Assembly (NCBI RefSeq): GCF_000411975.1
Contig: NZ_ASXG01000060.1
Location: 1 to 41,646 of the forward strand
Direction of reading: 5' to 3'
DNA: 41,646 bases
From: Amycolatopsis orientalis DSM 43388
GTDB lineage: Bacteria > Actinomycetota > Actinomycetes > Mycobacteriales > Pseudonocardiaceae
A program made the translations under genes and the position numbers. This document shows positions 1-7,456 of the stretch, piece by piece; the stretch's first letter is position 1; each line of letters starts with the position of its first letter. The notes below the pieces were generated by a model. The model worked only from the letters and a program-made list of their open reading frames with translations. It did not search any database and had not been told where the DNA came from.

Positions 1-1122
1 CCCGGCGGGCCGCGGGTGGGGCCGGACGGCCGCCCGCTCGGTCCCGACGGCAGGCCGATCGGCCCGCCCGGGACCACGGTCGGCCCGAACGGGCAGATCA
101 TCGGCCCGGACGGGCGTCCGCTCGGCCCCGACGGCCAGCCGATCGGCCCGGCGGGGACCACGGCCGGCCCGAACGGCCAGCCGATCGGGCCGGACGGCAC
201 CCCGTACGGTCCGGGCGGCAGCGGCGGTCCTGGCGGCGGCGGTCCGGGCAGCGGCACCGGCGGCCCCGGCGGGCAGCAGCCCGGTCACACGTTCGACCCG
301 GCCTCGCTGAAGATCCCGCAGAGCGGCAGCGGCGGCGGTCCGGGCGGCGGCGGGTCGTTGCCGTCGATCCCGGGTTCGGACGACCCGGGTTCGACGAGGG
401 CGCAGGGCTTCACCCCGCCGAGCATCCCGCCCATCCCGGGCGGAAACCCCGGCGGCTCGACCTTCACTCCGCCGAACATCCCGCCGATCCCCGGCGGAGG
501 CAACCCCGGCGGCGGGAACCCGACGTTCACCCCGCCGGCCATCCCGCCGATTCCGACCGGCAAGGACGGGGATCCGTACAAGCCGACTCCGTACAAGCCG
601 CAGCCGTTCAAACCCTCGATCCCCGAGGGCCCCGGCGGGATCAAGCCGTACGAGCCGAAGCCGTTCACCCCGGGCAAGATCGGCCCGGACGGCAAACCGC
701 TGTTCCCGGGCGGAGGCACCGGGCCGAGCGGGGAGAAGCTCGGCGGCATCGGCAAGGTCGGCGGCGTCAACGGCGAGAGCATCAGCAGCAGGCTCGGCGG
801 CGGTGCGGGCGGCCTGGGCGGCGGCAAGGGCGGCGCGGGCTCCGGCGGCGGAGGAGCGTTCAGCGGCGCGGGCGGCTCCGGTCCGGCCGAGGAAGGCGTC
901 GCCGGGCGCGGCGGCTCGGGTGCGGGCGGCGCCGGCGCGAAGGGCGCGGCCGGTGCTCCCGGCATGGGGGCCATGGGCGGCGGCAAGGGCGGCAAAGGCC
1001 CGGAGGACAAGGAACACAAGGTGGCGAGCTTCGTCGAGTCGGACGATCCGTCGTTCTTCGCGCCGGACGAGGTCGTCGCCCCGCCGGTGATCGGCGACTG
1101 GAAGAACAAGGACTGGAAGTGA
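1..1122 (+). CDS. Gly/Pro-rich ESX-associated secreted protein, 5' partial
   Basis: The reading frame is open from the first base, so the gene begins upstream; a GTG lies at 16 but nothing suggests it is the true start. The visible 373 codons are low complexity. Two 28-residue Gly-Pro-Asp/Asn-Gly repeats are followed by three FTPPxIPPIP blocks, a Pro/Lys stretch and a Gly-rich region. The end is a more ordinary acidic tail with VASF and VAPPVIGDW. In Pseudonocardiales such tails close PPE/WXG100-like type VII substrates (family knowledge). The missing N-terminus would carry the helical WXG/PPE-like domain. An EspC-like and a YbaB-like gene follow at once, as in ESX-associated loci. Export by type VII secretion is inferred, not shown. 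Confidence 0.7.
   Translation, partial: PGGPRVGPDGRPLGPDGRPIGPPGTTVGPNGQIIGPDGRPLGPDGQPIGPAGTTAGPNGQPIGPDGTPYGPGGSGGPGGGGPGSGTGGPGGQQPGHTFDPASLKIPQSGSGGGPGGGGSLPSIPGSDDPGSTRAQGFTPPSIPPIPGGNPGGSTFTPPNIPPIPGGGNPGGGNPTFTPPAIPPIPTGKDGDPYKPTPYKPQPFKPSIPEGPGGIKPYEPKPFTPGKIGPDGKPLFPGGGTGPSGEKLGGIGKVGGVNGESISSRLGGGAGGLGGGKGGAGSGGGGAFSGAGGSGPAEEGVAGRGGSGAGGAGAKGAAGAPGMGAMGGGKGGKGPEDKEHKVASFVESDDPSFFAPDEVVAPPVIGDWKNKDWK
19..186 (+). repeat. Two 84-bp in-frame coding repeats
   Basis: Units at 19-102 and 103-186 each encode 28 residues starting GPDGRPLGPDG and ending GPNGQ plus two residues; a partial third copy begins at 187. The copies differ at several bases, so the duplication is not very recent. 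It gives a Gly-Pro repeat tail of variable-length type. Confidence 0.75.
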
Positions 1123-1129
1123 GGCGGCG

Positions 1130-1552
1130 ATGAGCGGGAACGCGCAGGGGTTCCGCGTAGAGCCCGACGACCTCGTGGCGCACGCGAGCCACCTGGACGG
1201 CCTGGTGGACCGGCTGAACACCGCGGTGCAGGCGGCGGACTACGCGATGTCCGACGACGCGTACGGGCTGCTGTGCGCCTTCCTGCCGCCGATCATCAAC
1301 CCGACCGGCGAGAAGGCGAAGGAAGCGATCAGCGGCGCGGTCGAGGGCGTCCAGGCGACCGCGGACAACGTGCGGACCGCCGCGAAGTCCTACCAGGAGG
1401 GCGACGAGGGCCAGTCGAAGCCGTTCCAGAAGGCGGCGACCGAAGGGCCGCTCAGCACCGAGCGCAGCGCGGAGCTGAAGGAGCGGTTCCGCGTCGGCGG
1501 CGGGCAGCCGTTGCCGGCCAAGGAACGCGGCGTGTCGCCGGACGCGACGTAG
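1130..1552 (+). CDS. EspC-like ESX (type VII) secretion-associated protein
   Basis: This 140-residue protein has a predicted helical hairpin: residues 5-35 (FRVEPDDLVAHASHLDGLVDRL) and 60-90 (EKAKEAISGAVEGVQATADN). A polar tail follows. An N-terminal 'v.p..L..hA..l..l..rl' pattern and a second helix ending near a Tyr (SYQEGDE) match the EspC/DUF2580 family of ESX excreted proteins. The ATG lies 7 bases after the previous stop with a GAGG-type ribosome site, so the gene is cotranscribed with the Gly/Pro-rich protein and probably the YbaB gene behind it. The family assignment is by pattern; no secretion motif is certain. Confidence 0.65.
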   Translation: MSGNAQGFRVEPDDLVAHASHLDGLVDRLNTAVQAADYAMSDDAYGLLCAFLPPIINPTGEKAKEAISGAVEGVQATADNVRTAAKSYQEGDEGQSKPFQKAATEGPLSTERSAELKERFRVGGGQPLPAKERGVSPDAT

Positions 1553-1676
1553 CGAGGCGCCGCGCTCGCGGCGCGGCGGCGGGCGGTACCGTCGGGGAAT
1601 TGACAGTGCCGGTCCCGGCGTGGACAGGACCCGTCCGCAGCGGCGCGGGCGACGGGATTCGAGGAGAACGAAAAGC

Positions 1677-2249
1677 ATGACCAGCGCGGGTGGGCTGGGC
1701 GACCTGATCAGGGACCCCGACGACGCAATCCGGCGAATGGACGAATGGGCGGCCGGGTTCGCCCGCAAGGCGGAGCGCTACGCGGCGGCCCAGCAGGAAA
1801 CCGAGCGGCTGCGGCTGACCGCGACGAGCCCGGACGGGACAGTTCAGGTCACCGTCGGGGCCGACGGGGTCGTGTCGGACCTCGTGTTCAGCTCCCGCAC
1901 GCGCACCATCCCTCCGGAGGAGCTCTCCCGGATGGTGCTCGAGACCATGCGGAAGGCGCAGTCGGGCATCACCGACCGCGTGGCCGAGGTGATGGGCCGC
2001 AGCCTCGGCGACGAGGACCCGGACACCCGCGCCGCCATGCTCGATTCGCTCCGCAGCCGCTTCCCGGACCCCGACCCGGACCCGGCCGAGCCGCAGGACA
2101 GCACGGAAGAACAGCCGGAGCCGCCGCAGACGCCGCCCCCGGCGGGCGGCGCGCCGCGCCCGCCCGCGCCCGGCGGTCCCGCTTCGCCGCCGCCGGGCCG
2201 CCGTCCAGGTGGCATCGACCCGGACGAGCAGGACAACAACCCCTGGTGA
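1677..2249 (+). CDS. YbaB/EbfC-family protein with Pro-rich acidic tail (EspL-like)
   Basis: The 190-residue protein has a YbaB/EbfC core at about residues 15-115: a helix (DDAIRRMDEWAAGFARKAERY), a beta segment (TSPDGTVQVTVGADGVVSDL) and a long helix (PEELSRMVLETMRKAQSGI). A Pro/Glu-rich disordered tail of about 60 residues ends in DEQDNNPW. YbaB proteins are small dimers that bind nucleic acid; in mycobacteria EspL, a family member, sits in the ESX-1 locus. Here it follows an EspC-like gene after about 125 bases. ATG 1677 is chosen because GAGGAG lies ten bases before it; an upstream in-frame ATG at 1620 lacks such a site. A partnering role in type VII secretion is inferred from context. 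Confidence 0.7.
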   Translation: MTSAGGLGDLIRDPDDAIRRMDEWAAGFARKAERYAAAQQETERLRLTATSPDGTVQVTVGADGVVSDLVFSSRTRTIPPEELSRMVLETMRKAQSGITDRVAEVMGRSLGDEDPDTRAAMLDSLRSRFPDPDPDPAEPQDSTEEQPEPPQTPPPAGGAPRPPAPGGPASPPPGRRPGGIDPDEQDNNPW

Positions 2250-2256
2250 CCCGATA

Positions 2257-2286
2257 GTGTGCCCCGGCCCCGCAGCCGGGGCGCAC
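2257..2286 (+). terminator. Intrinsic-type hairpin after the ESX-associated genes
   Basis: Arms 2257-2268 and 2275-2286 pair over 12 bp with one G-U, around a 6-base loop. It starts 8 bases after the YbaB-like stop codon. There is no long T run, as is usual for actinobacterial terminators. Confidence 0.7.
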
Positions 2287-2301
2287 TGTCGTTCGTGGAC
2301 A

Positions 2302-2812
2302 GTCCGATGTGGATGCCGGAGCCTGCTTGCGGTCGGCCAGGTAGCGCAGGTAGACCAGCGCCCTCCGACGAGAACTCTGCCCCACTTCGACGGATGGGCC
2401 GCACGAAGCGGGCACTTGCTGGGCTGAGACATCGGCGGGGCCGGGCTCGGCGGTGAAAAGCGGGTGGTACACCAAGATCGCCCCGGCGACCAGTCCCTGC
2501 ACCGACACCGCAAACCCCTCCGCCAGAACACGAAGAAGATCGCCGCGACCCGGTGCGGTGTTGCCCGGGGTGTCGTCCGATGTGGACGCCGAGGTCGGCG
2601 GGCCTGCTTGCGGGCGGCGAGACCGGGTGGGGATAGCGGTGCCCTGCCGACCAGAACTCTGCCGCATTAGGACGAGGCGGGGCAGAGACAGAGGCGCGGC
2701 CGGGCCTAGCGGGGAGAAGCGGCAGTCGCCCCAAGGACCGCCTCGCCGACCAGCACCCCGAACGCGCCAGCGCCGACCGCCGCGAAGCAGTGCCTGCCTG
2801 GGCACCGGTCCG
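2302..2812. repeat. Diverged tandem duplication in a gene-free gap (period about 273 bp)
   Basis: The block GTCCGATGTGG occurs at 2302 and again at 2575. Both copies then run through matching landmarks in the same order: GCCTGCTTGCGG, an AACTCTGCC block, a GGCGGGGC-type stretch, and a hydrophobic-looking stretch on the minus strand. The copies are clearly diverged with small indels. No intact gene is present. On the minus strand both copies can be read as short Ala/Val/Gly/Leu-rich segments (VLAEGFAVSVQGLVAG in copy A, AVGAGAFGVLVGEAVLGA in copy B), suggesting remnants of a duplicated small membrane protein, but starts and frames are not preserved. Confidence 0.55.
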
Positions 2813-3154
2813 TCAGAGCTGCGGCAGCGGAACCTCGGCCGCCAGGTCCTCGGGGGCCGACAGCCGCCACGCCTCGTACACGAGTTCGGCCAGTTCGTCG
2901 GCCTCGATGCCGCTCAGCCGCACCACCACCCAGCCGAACCCGCCGGACGTGAACTGTTCCTCGAAAACGTCCGGCCGTTCCGCGACGAGCGCCTGCTGTT
3001 CCGCGATGGTCTGCTTGAGCCCGACCGTGTCGGTGCGCGGCCAGTGGTAGCCGAAGCGCTTGCCGCGCACGCTGAACGACGTGTAGTCGCGGCCGCTGCC
3101 GCGTTCGACGTCGCGCAGCTTGCGGATGATCCGTTCGAAATCCTTGCTCGGCAC
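2813..3154 (-). CDS. MmcQ/YjbR-family protein
   Basis: The 113-residue protein matches the MmcQ/YjbR (CyaY-like fold) family. An N-terminal helix is followed by a strand-rich segment (YTSFSVRGKRFGYHWP), a Gln/Glu-rich helix (LKQTIAEQQALVAERPDVF) and the characteristic 'GFGWVVVRL' strand before a C-terminal helix (DELAELVYEAWRLSAP). Members are called DNA-binding by fold similarity, but most have no proven function. The start is GTG 3154, with a GGAGGGG run roughly 12 bases upstream. It is transcribed divergently from the DNA ligase and stands alone. Confidence 0.8.
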   Translation of the reverse strand: MPSKDFERIIRKLRDVERGSGRDYTSFSVRGKRFGYHWPRTDTVGLKQTIAEQQALVAERPDVFEEQFTSGGFGWVVVRLSGIEADELAELVYEAWRLSAPEDLAAEVPLPQL

Positions 3155-3243
3155 CGGTCCCGGCCCCCTCCGTCGTGGACCCGGCCATCTTACGGCGGCG
3201 GATCCGGCGGGTTCGGCTTACCGTGGTGCGCGGAGGTGCCCGA

Positions 3244-4233
3244 ATGTCCGAAGTGGCCGGCGGCATGCCGCCCGCGATCGAGCCGATGCTGGCGTCGCCC
3301 GACGGCGGCAGGCTGCGCGACGACCCGGCGTACGCCTACGAATTCAAATGGGACGGTTACCGGGCGACCATGCGCGTCGCTCCGGACGGGCGCACGCTGC
3401 TGACCAGCCGCAACGACAACGACTTCACCGCCAGGTTCCCGCAGCTGGCCGGCGCGCTCGGCGATGCGCTGGGCGGCCGTCCGGCGGTGCTCGACGGCGA
3501 GATCGTCGCCCTCGACGAGCACGGCCGGCCCGACTTCGGGCTCCTGCAGAACCGCACCTGGAAAGCGGTCGCGTACTTCGCCTTCGACCTGCTCAGCCTG
3601 GATGGGCGAAGCCTGCTCGACGCGCCGTACGAGGAACGCCGCGGGCTGCTGGCGGAGATCGAGCCGCCGGACCGGCAGCTGGTCGCGATCACGCCCTGGT
3701 ACCTGCACGGCGACCTCGCCGAGGACGGCATGACTCCGGCCGGGCTGCTGGACGTCGCGCGGAAAATGATGCTCGAAGGCCTGATGGTGAAGGCCCGCCG
3801 GTCGCGGTACCACCCGGGACGGCGCAGCCCGGACTGGCTCAAGCACCCGCTGGTGCAGACGACCGAGGTGGTCCTTGGCGGCTGGCGCCCGGGCCAGGGC
3901 CGCCGCGAGGGCACGATCGGCGCGCTGCTGCTGGGCGCGCACGACCCGGAGTCGGGGGAGCTGCGGTACCTGGGCGACGTCGGCACCGGCTTCACCGACG
4001 CGATGCTCAAGGACCTGCAGGCGCAGCTGGTTCCGTTGGAGCGCAAGACGAGCCCGTTCGCCGAGCAGGTCCCGCGGGACCGGGCACGCGGCGCGCACTG
4101 GCTGGAACCCGAGGTGGTCGGCGAGGTCGTGTACCGCCGCCTGACCCCGGGCGACGGGCGGCTGCGGCACACGGCTTGGCGCGGGTTGCGTCCGGAACGG
4201 CGTCCGGACGAGGTCACCGTGCCGGCCCGCTGA
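3244..4233 (+). CDS. ligC: ATP-dependent DNA ligase, LigC type
   Basis: The 329-residue enzyme has only the nucleotidyltransferase and OB-fold domains, as LigC-type bacterial ATP ligases do. Motif I is EFKWDGYR with the adenylated Lys35. Motif III/IIIa follows as AVLDGEIVALD and YFAFDLL, motif IV as LEGLMVKA, and motif V around residues 195-202 (SPDWLKHP). The OB domain begins at TTEVVLGGWRPGQGRREG. These enzymes seal nicks and in mycobacteria act in short-patch base excision repair. No Ku or LigD polymerase gene is adjacent, so a dedicated end-joining role is not supported here. ATG 3244 is preferred over an upstream in-frame ATG at 3175 because a GGAGG lies 8 bases before it. Confidence 0.88.
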   Translation: MSEVAGGMPPAIEPMLASPDGGRLRDDPAYAYEFKWDGYRATMRVAPDGRTLLTSRNDNDFTARFPQLAGALGDALGGRPAVLDGEIVALDEHGRPDFGLLQNRTWKAVAYFAFDLLSLDGRSLLDAPYEERRGLLAEIEPPDRQLVAITPWYLHGDLAEDGMTPAGLLDVARKMMLEGLMVKARRSRYHPGRRSPDWLKHPLVQTTEVVLGGWRPGQGRREGTIGALLLGAHDPESGELRYLGDVGTGFTDAMLKDLQAQLVPLERKTSPFAEQVPRDRARGAHWLEPEVVGEVVYRRLTPGDGRLRHTAWRGLRPERRPDEVTVPAR

Positions 4234-4266
4234 GCGTTCCCGCCGCCGCGTGCCACCTGCCTTCTC

Positions 4267-4842
4267 TCAGTCAGCCTGCCGCAACCCGGTGATCAACAGC
4301 CCGGCCAGGCGGCGCGCGTCGTAGCTGTCGTCGGCTTCCGCGCCGATGCACAGGTTGCCGACGCCGCGCATCAAGTGGATGGCCTCGAGGTCGGTGTGGA
4401 TTTCCCCGGCCTCGGCCGCGGCGGCGAGCAGCTGAGAGCACACCGGAACGAGGCGTTCGAGGAAGTACGCGTGCAGCGCCTCGAAGCCGCTGTGGTCGGA
4501 CTGCATGATCCCGGCCAGCCCGTGTTTCGTGACGAGGAAGTCGACGAACAGGTCGATCCACTGTGCGAGCGCGGCGTGCGGGGAGTCGTTGTCCGCCAGC
4601 AGTTTCGGGCCCGCGTCGGCGCACGCTTCGACCTGGTGCCGGTACACCGCGATGATCAGGTCCGCGCGGGTGGGGAAGTGCCGGTAGATCGTGCCCACGC
4701 CGACGCCCGCCCGCGTCGCGATGTCGCGCACCGGCGCATCTACGCCGGACGCGACGAACACCGCCGCCGCCGCGTCGAGCAGGGTTTTCTCGTTGCGCCG
4801 GGCGTCCGCCCGCTTCGTGCGAGCCCCCGCGTTCTCCGCCAC
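4267..4842 (-). CDS. TetR-family transcriptional repressor
   Basis: The 191-residue protein has a TetR helix-turn-helix at residues 18-64 (LLDAAAAVFVASGVDAPVRDIATRAGVGVGTIYRHFPTRADL, recognition helix GVGTIYRHF) followed by an all-helical ligand-binding domain. It is divergent from a hydrolase/F420-oxidoreductase pair. The 144-bp gap between them carries two near-identical 15-bp palindromes that overlap a good promoter, so the protein probably represses that pair and itself. The ligand cannot be read from sequence; given the regulated enzymes it may be a hydrophobic or ester compound. Confidence 0.9.
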   Translation of the reverse strand: MAENAGARTKRADARRNEKTLLDAAAAVFVASGVDAPVRDIATRAGVGVGTIYRHFPTRADLIIAVYRHQVEACADAGPKLLADNDSPHAALAQWIDLFVDFLVTKHGLAGIMQSDHSGFEALHAYFLERLVPVCSQLLAAAAEAGEIHTDLEAIHLMRGVGNLCIGAEADDSYDARRLAGLLITGLRQAD

Positions 4843-4867
4843 GTGCCGCTCCTCCTCGTGCCGCCGC

Positions 4868-4914
4868 TAGACAAGCGGAACAGTGTTCCGTATAGTTACC
4901 GGAGCAATGTTCCG
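4868..4914 (+). promoter_or_regulatory. Promoter with two TetR-type operators
   Basis: A -35 TAGACA (4868-4873), a 17-base spacer and a -10 TATAGT (4891-4896) point toward the hydrolase gene. Palindrome 1, CGGAACAGTGTTCCG at 4876-4890, is perfect around its centre and fills the spacer. Palindrome 2, CGGAGCAATGTTCCG at 4900-4914, has one mismatch and covers the start-site region. Their centres are 24 bases apart. A repressor bound to either site would block RNA polymerase. Confidence 0.8.
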
Positions 4915-4986
4915 TTTGCTCATGATGCCAGACCGGGCCGCCGGCCACCACATCCTCGCGCCCGGACGGCGAAAGAAGGTATTCCC

Positions 4987-5886
4987 ATGTCCGCAGTACA
5001 GCCCGCCCCGGTCGTCTCGGTGAAGCCGGTGCGGCTCGACGCGCCGGGCCGCGGCGAGGACCTGCTGGTCCGCGTGTCCGCCCCGGCGACCGGCCAGGAC
5101 TTGCCGGTGATCGTGTTCTCGCACGGGTTCAGCTCGTCCCTCGACGGGTACCGTCCGCTCGCCGATTACTGGGCCGCGCACGGATTCGTGGTCGTGCAGC
5201 CGACGCATCTCGATTCGCGGACCCGCGCGTTGCCCGCGGAAGACCCGCGCACGCCGAACATCTGGCGGTTCCGGGTCGAAGATCTCCGGCACGCCATCGA
5301 CCGTCTCGACACTCTCGAAGCGGCTCTGCCCGGCCTGAACGGGCGAGTCGACCACAGCCGGATCGCCGTCGCCGGGCACTCCTGGGGCGCGCAGTCGGCG
5401 AGCATGCTGCTGGGCGCGCGCGTCGTCGAGGCGGACGGGAGCCTCGGCGAGGACCTGACCGACGCGCGGGTGTCCGCCGGGGTGCTGTTCGCGCTCACCG
5501 GGCTCGGCGGCGCGGACCTGTCGCCGTTCGCGGCCGAGAATTTCCCGTTCATGAGCCCGAATTTCGACGGCCTGAAGGCGCCGGCGCTGTTCGTCGCGGG
5601 AGACCAGGACAATTCGATGCTTTCCGTGCGCGGCCCGGACTGGTTCACCGACGCGTACCGGCTCAGCCCGGGGGAGAAGAGCCTGCTGACGCTCTTCGGC
5701 GCGGAGCATTCGCTCGGCGGCATCACCGACTACGACGCCAAGGAGACCACCGACGAAAGCCCCGAACGCGTCGCCCTGCAACAGCGCCTGACCACGGCGT
5801 ATCTCCGCAGCGCGCTCATTCCCGGCGACGACAGCTGGACCGGGACGTCCGACAGCCCGCTCGGCCGCGTCGACTCCCACGAGTGA
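4987..5886 (+). CDS. Alpha/beta hydrolase (dienelactone/PAF-acetylhydrolase-like)
   Basis: The 299-residue enzyme has an alpha/beta-hydrolase core. The oxyanion region is VIVFSHGFSSS, the nucleophile elbow is GHSWG with Ser132, the acid is likely Asp in FVAGDQDN, and the catalytic His is in GAEHSLGG. No signal peptide or membrane helix is seen, so it acts in the cytoplasm. Similar chlorophyllase/PAF-AH-like proteins cleave esters, but the substrate here is unknown. ATG 4987 follows a GAAAGAAGG site. The next gene starts 14 bases after its stop, so the two form an operon under the TetR-controlled promoter. Confidence 0.82.
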   Translation: MSAVQPAPVVSVKPVRLDAPGRGEDLLVRVSAPATGQDLPVIVFSHGFSSSLDGYRPLADYWAAHGFVVVQPTHLDSRTRALPAEDPRTPNIWRFRVEDLRHAIDRLDTLEAALPGLNGRVDHSRIAVAGHSWGAQSASMLLGARVVEADGSLGEDLTDARVSAGVLFALTGLGGADLSPFAAENFPFMSPNFDGLKAPALFVAGDQDNSMLSVRGPDWFTDAYRLSPGEKSLLTLFGAEHSLGGITDYDAKETTDESPERVALQQRLTTAYLRSALIPGDDSWTGTSDSPLGRVDSHE

Positions 5887-5900
5887 AAGGACTTCCCGCG

Positions 5901-6770
5901 ATGACCACGAAACCGCGGTTCGGCATCATGACCGCGCCGATGCAGACCGACTACGCCTCGCTGCGGCAGGTGTGGCGCGAGGCGGACGCGCTGCCGGCCA
6001 TCGAGCACGCCTGGCTGTTCGACCACCTCCTGCCGATCGCGGGAGAACTGGACGGGCCGGTTTTCGAGGGCTGGACGCTGCTTTCCGCGCTGGCGGCGCA
6101 CACCGAGCGCCTCCGGCTCGGCCTTTTGGTGACCAGCAACCGGTTCCGTCCGCCGGCGATGCTGGCGAAGATCGCCGCGACCGTCGACGTCGTCTCCGGG
6201 GGACGGCTCGACTTCGGCCTCGGCGTCGGTTCCCGGCCGAGCCACCCGCTGGCCCGCCGGGAGTACGAAGCACACGGCCTGCCGTACCTGGAAACCGCCG
6301 ACGCGGTAGGCCGGTTCGCCGAAGCGTGCACAGTGATCCGGAAGCTGTGGACCGAGGACAAGCCGTTCGATTTCGCGGGCAGGCACCTTCAGCTCACCGG
6401 CGCGTTCGGCAACCCGAAACCGGTGCAGCGTCCGCATCCGCCGTTCATGATCGGCGGCCGCGCCCGAGCGACGCTGCGTGTGGTCGCCGAGCACGCCGAC
6501 CTCTGGAACATCCCCGGCGGGGACATCGCGGACGCCGTCGAGCGCAGCGCGATGCTGGACGGGTACTGCGCGGAAATCGGCCGCGACCCGGCGGAGATCA
6601 CGCGCTCGATCCATCTGCCGGTGTCCTACGACCAGCCCGGTCTCACCCGGACGGCGATCGGGCAGGCGCTGGAAGCCGGGTTCAGCCACGTCGTGCTCGG
6701 GCTGCCCGCGCCGTATCCGGCCGGGGCCGCGCGGTGGGTCGCCGACGAGCTGATCGCCAAGGCGGGCTAA
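5901..6770 (+). CDS. LLM-class F420-dependent oxidoreductase
   Basis: The 289-residue protein shows a luciferase-like TIM barrel: FGIMTAPMQTDYASL at the start, AWLFDHLLPI, the RLRLGLLVTSNRFRPPAMLAKIAATVD block and SGGRLDFGLGVG. Family members use coenzyme F420 (some FMN) for hydride transfer to varied substrates. ATG 5901 is chosen because AAAGGA lies 9 bases upstream; an in-frame GTG at 5883 would overlap the hydrolase stop. Cotranscription with a hydrolase and a divergent TetR gene suggests a small inducible detoxification or catabolic unit. Confidence 0.85.
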   Translation: MTTKPRFGIMTAPMQTDYASLRQVWREADALPAIEHAWLFDHLLPIAGELDGPVFEGWTLLSALAAHTERLRLGLLVTSNRFRPPAMLAKIAATVDVVSGGRLDFGLGVGSRPSHPLARREYEAHGLPYLETADAVGRFAEACTVIRKLWTEDKPFDFAGRHLQLTGAFGNPKPVQRPHPPFMIGGRARATLRVVAEHADLWNIPGGDIADAVERSAMLDGYCAEIGRDPAEITRSIHLPVSYDQPGLTRTAIGQALEAGFSHVVLGLPAPYPAGAARWVADELIAKAG

Positions 6771-6779
6771 GGGTTTCTC

Positions 6780-7302
6780 TCAGCGGGCGGCGCGCTGAAG
6801 ACGGAGCTGGCCGATCTCCGCGACGTTCTTCATCAGCTCCGCGTTCGCCCATGCGAGCAGGTGCCCGACGGTGCGCCGGGGGGTCTCCTTCGGGCCGGAA
6901 CGGGACGGCGGAGGCCAGGTCGGCGCCGGTGAGCCGGTCCAGCGCCGCGAGCCAGTCCGCACGCAGGCCGCGGAGCCATTCGACGGCCGGTTCGCCCGGG
7001 CCCGGCCAGCCGGCATCGGCTCGCTCCCGAGGCTCCCGGCCGCGGAGCTGGTCGAGGGCGACGCTCCACCACCAGCCGAGATGCCAGGTCAGCCAGCCGA
7101 TCGTCGGCGCCGGAACCGGATCGGGCTCGCGGTCGGCCCAGTCCGGGGTCCACGTTCCGTCCTCGGCCCGCCGCATCGTCCAGCAGAGCGCGGCGGGCGA
7201 CCAGCCGAAGTCGTCGGGCTCGAGCCGCTCCAGGTGGTACTCGAACAGCGACCAGGCGAGGTCGAACTGCCAGCGCAGCAAAGCGAGGGAGGAATCGGGC
7301 AC
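6780..7302 (-). pseudogene. DinB-family protein broken by a +1 frameshift
   Basis: Reading from GTG 7302, the protein starts LALLRWQFDLAWSLFEYHLERL and carries the DinB signature WHLGWWWSVALDQL. It stays in frame to FRPEGDPP, then continues as unrelated sequence past the expected stop. The correct C-terminus, TVGHLLAWANAELMKN and IGQLRLQR, is in the neighbouring frame and ends at 6780. The switch falls in a run of six C on the coding strand (G run 6878-6883); removing one C restores a full-length protein of about 173 residues. DinB proteins are four-helix metal-binding proteins, often thiol transferases. It may be a true mutation, a phase-variable tract or a sequencing error. Confidence 0.75.
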
Positions 7303-7456
7303 CGGCCGACCTTCGCACCGGCGGAGACGCGGGGAAACCAAGTTTCCGCGGCGGCACTGCTTGCTGCCAGGCGAAGCCCCCGCCTTCCGGTGGTCGACCG
7401 GAGGGGATCCGCCGTGCCAAGATGACCCGCCTGGACGAGAAGGGGGGGGCTCGGCA

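Noticed and set aside
285..1109. Long Pro-rich open frame antisense to the Gly/Pro protein gene
   Set aside because: It mirrors the low-complexity GGC/CCG codons of the plus-strand gene and has no domain or ribosome site.
2259..2805. Short frames on both strands in the duplicated spacer
   Set aside because: No frame is kept between the two copies, and no start has a good ribosome site.
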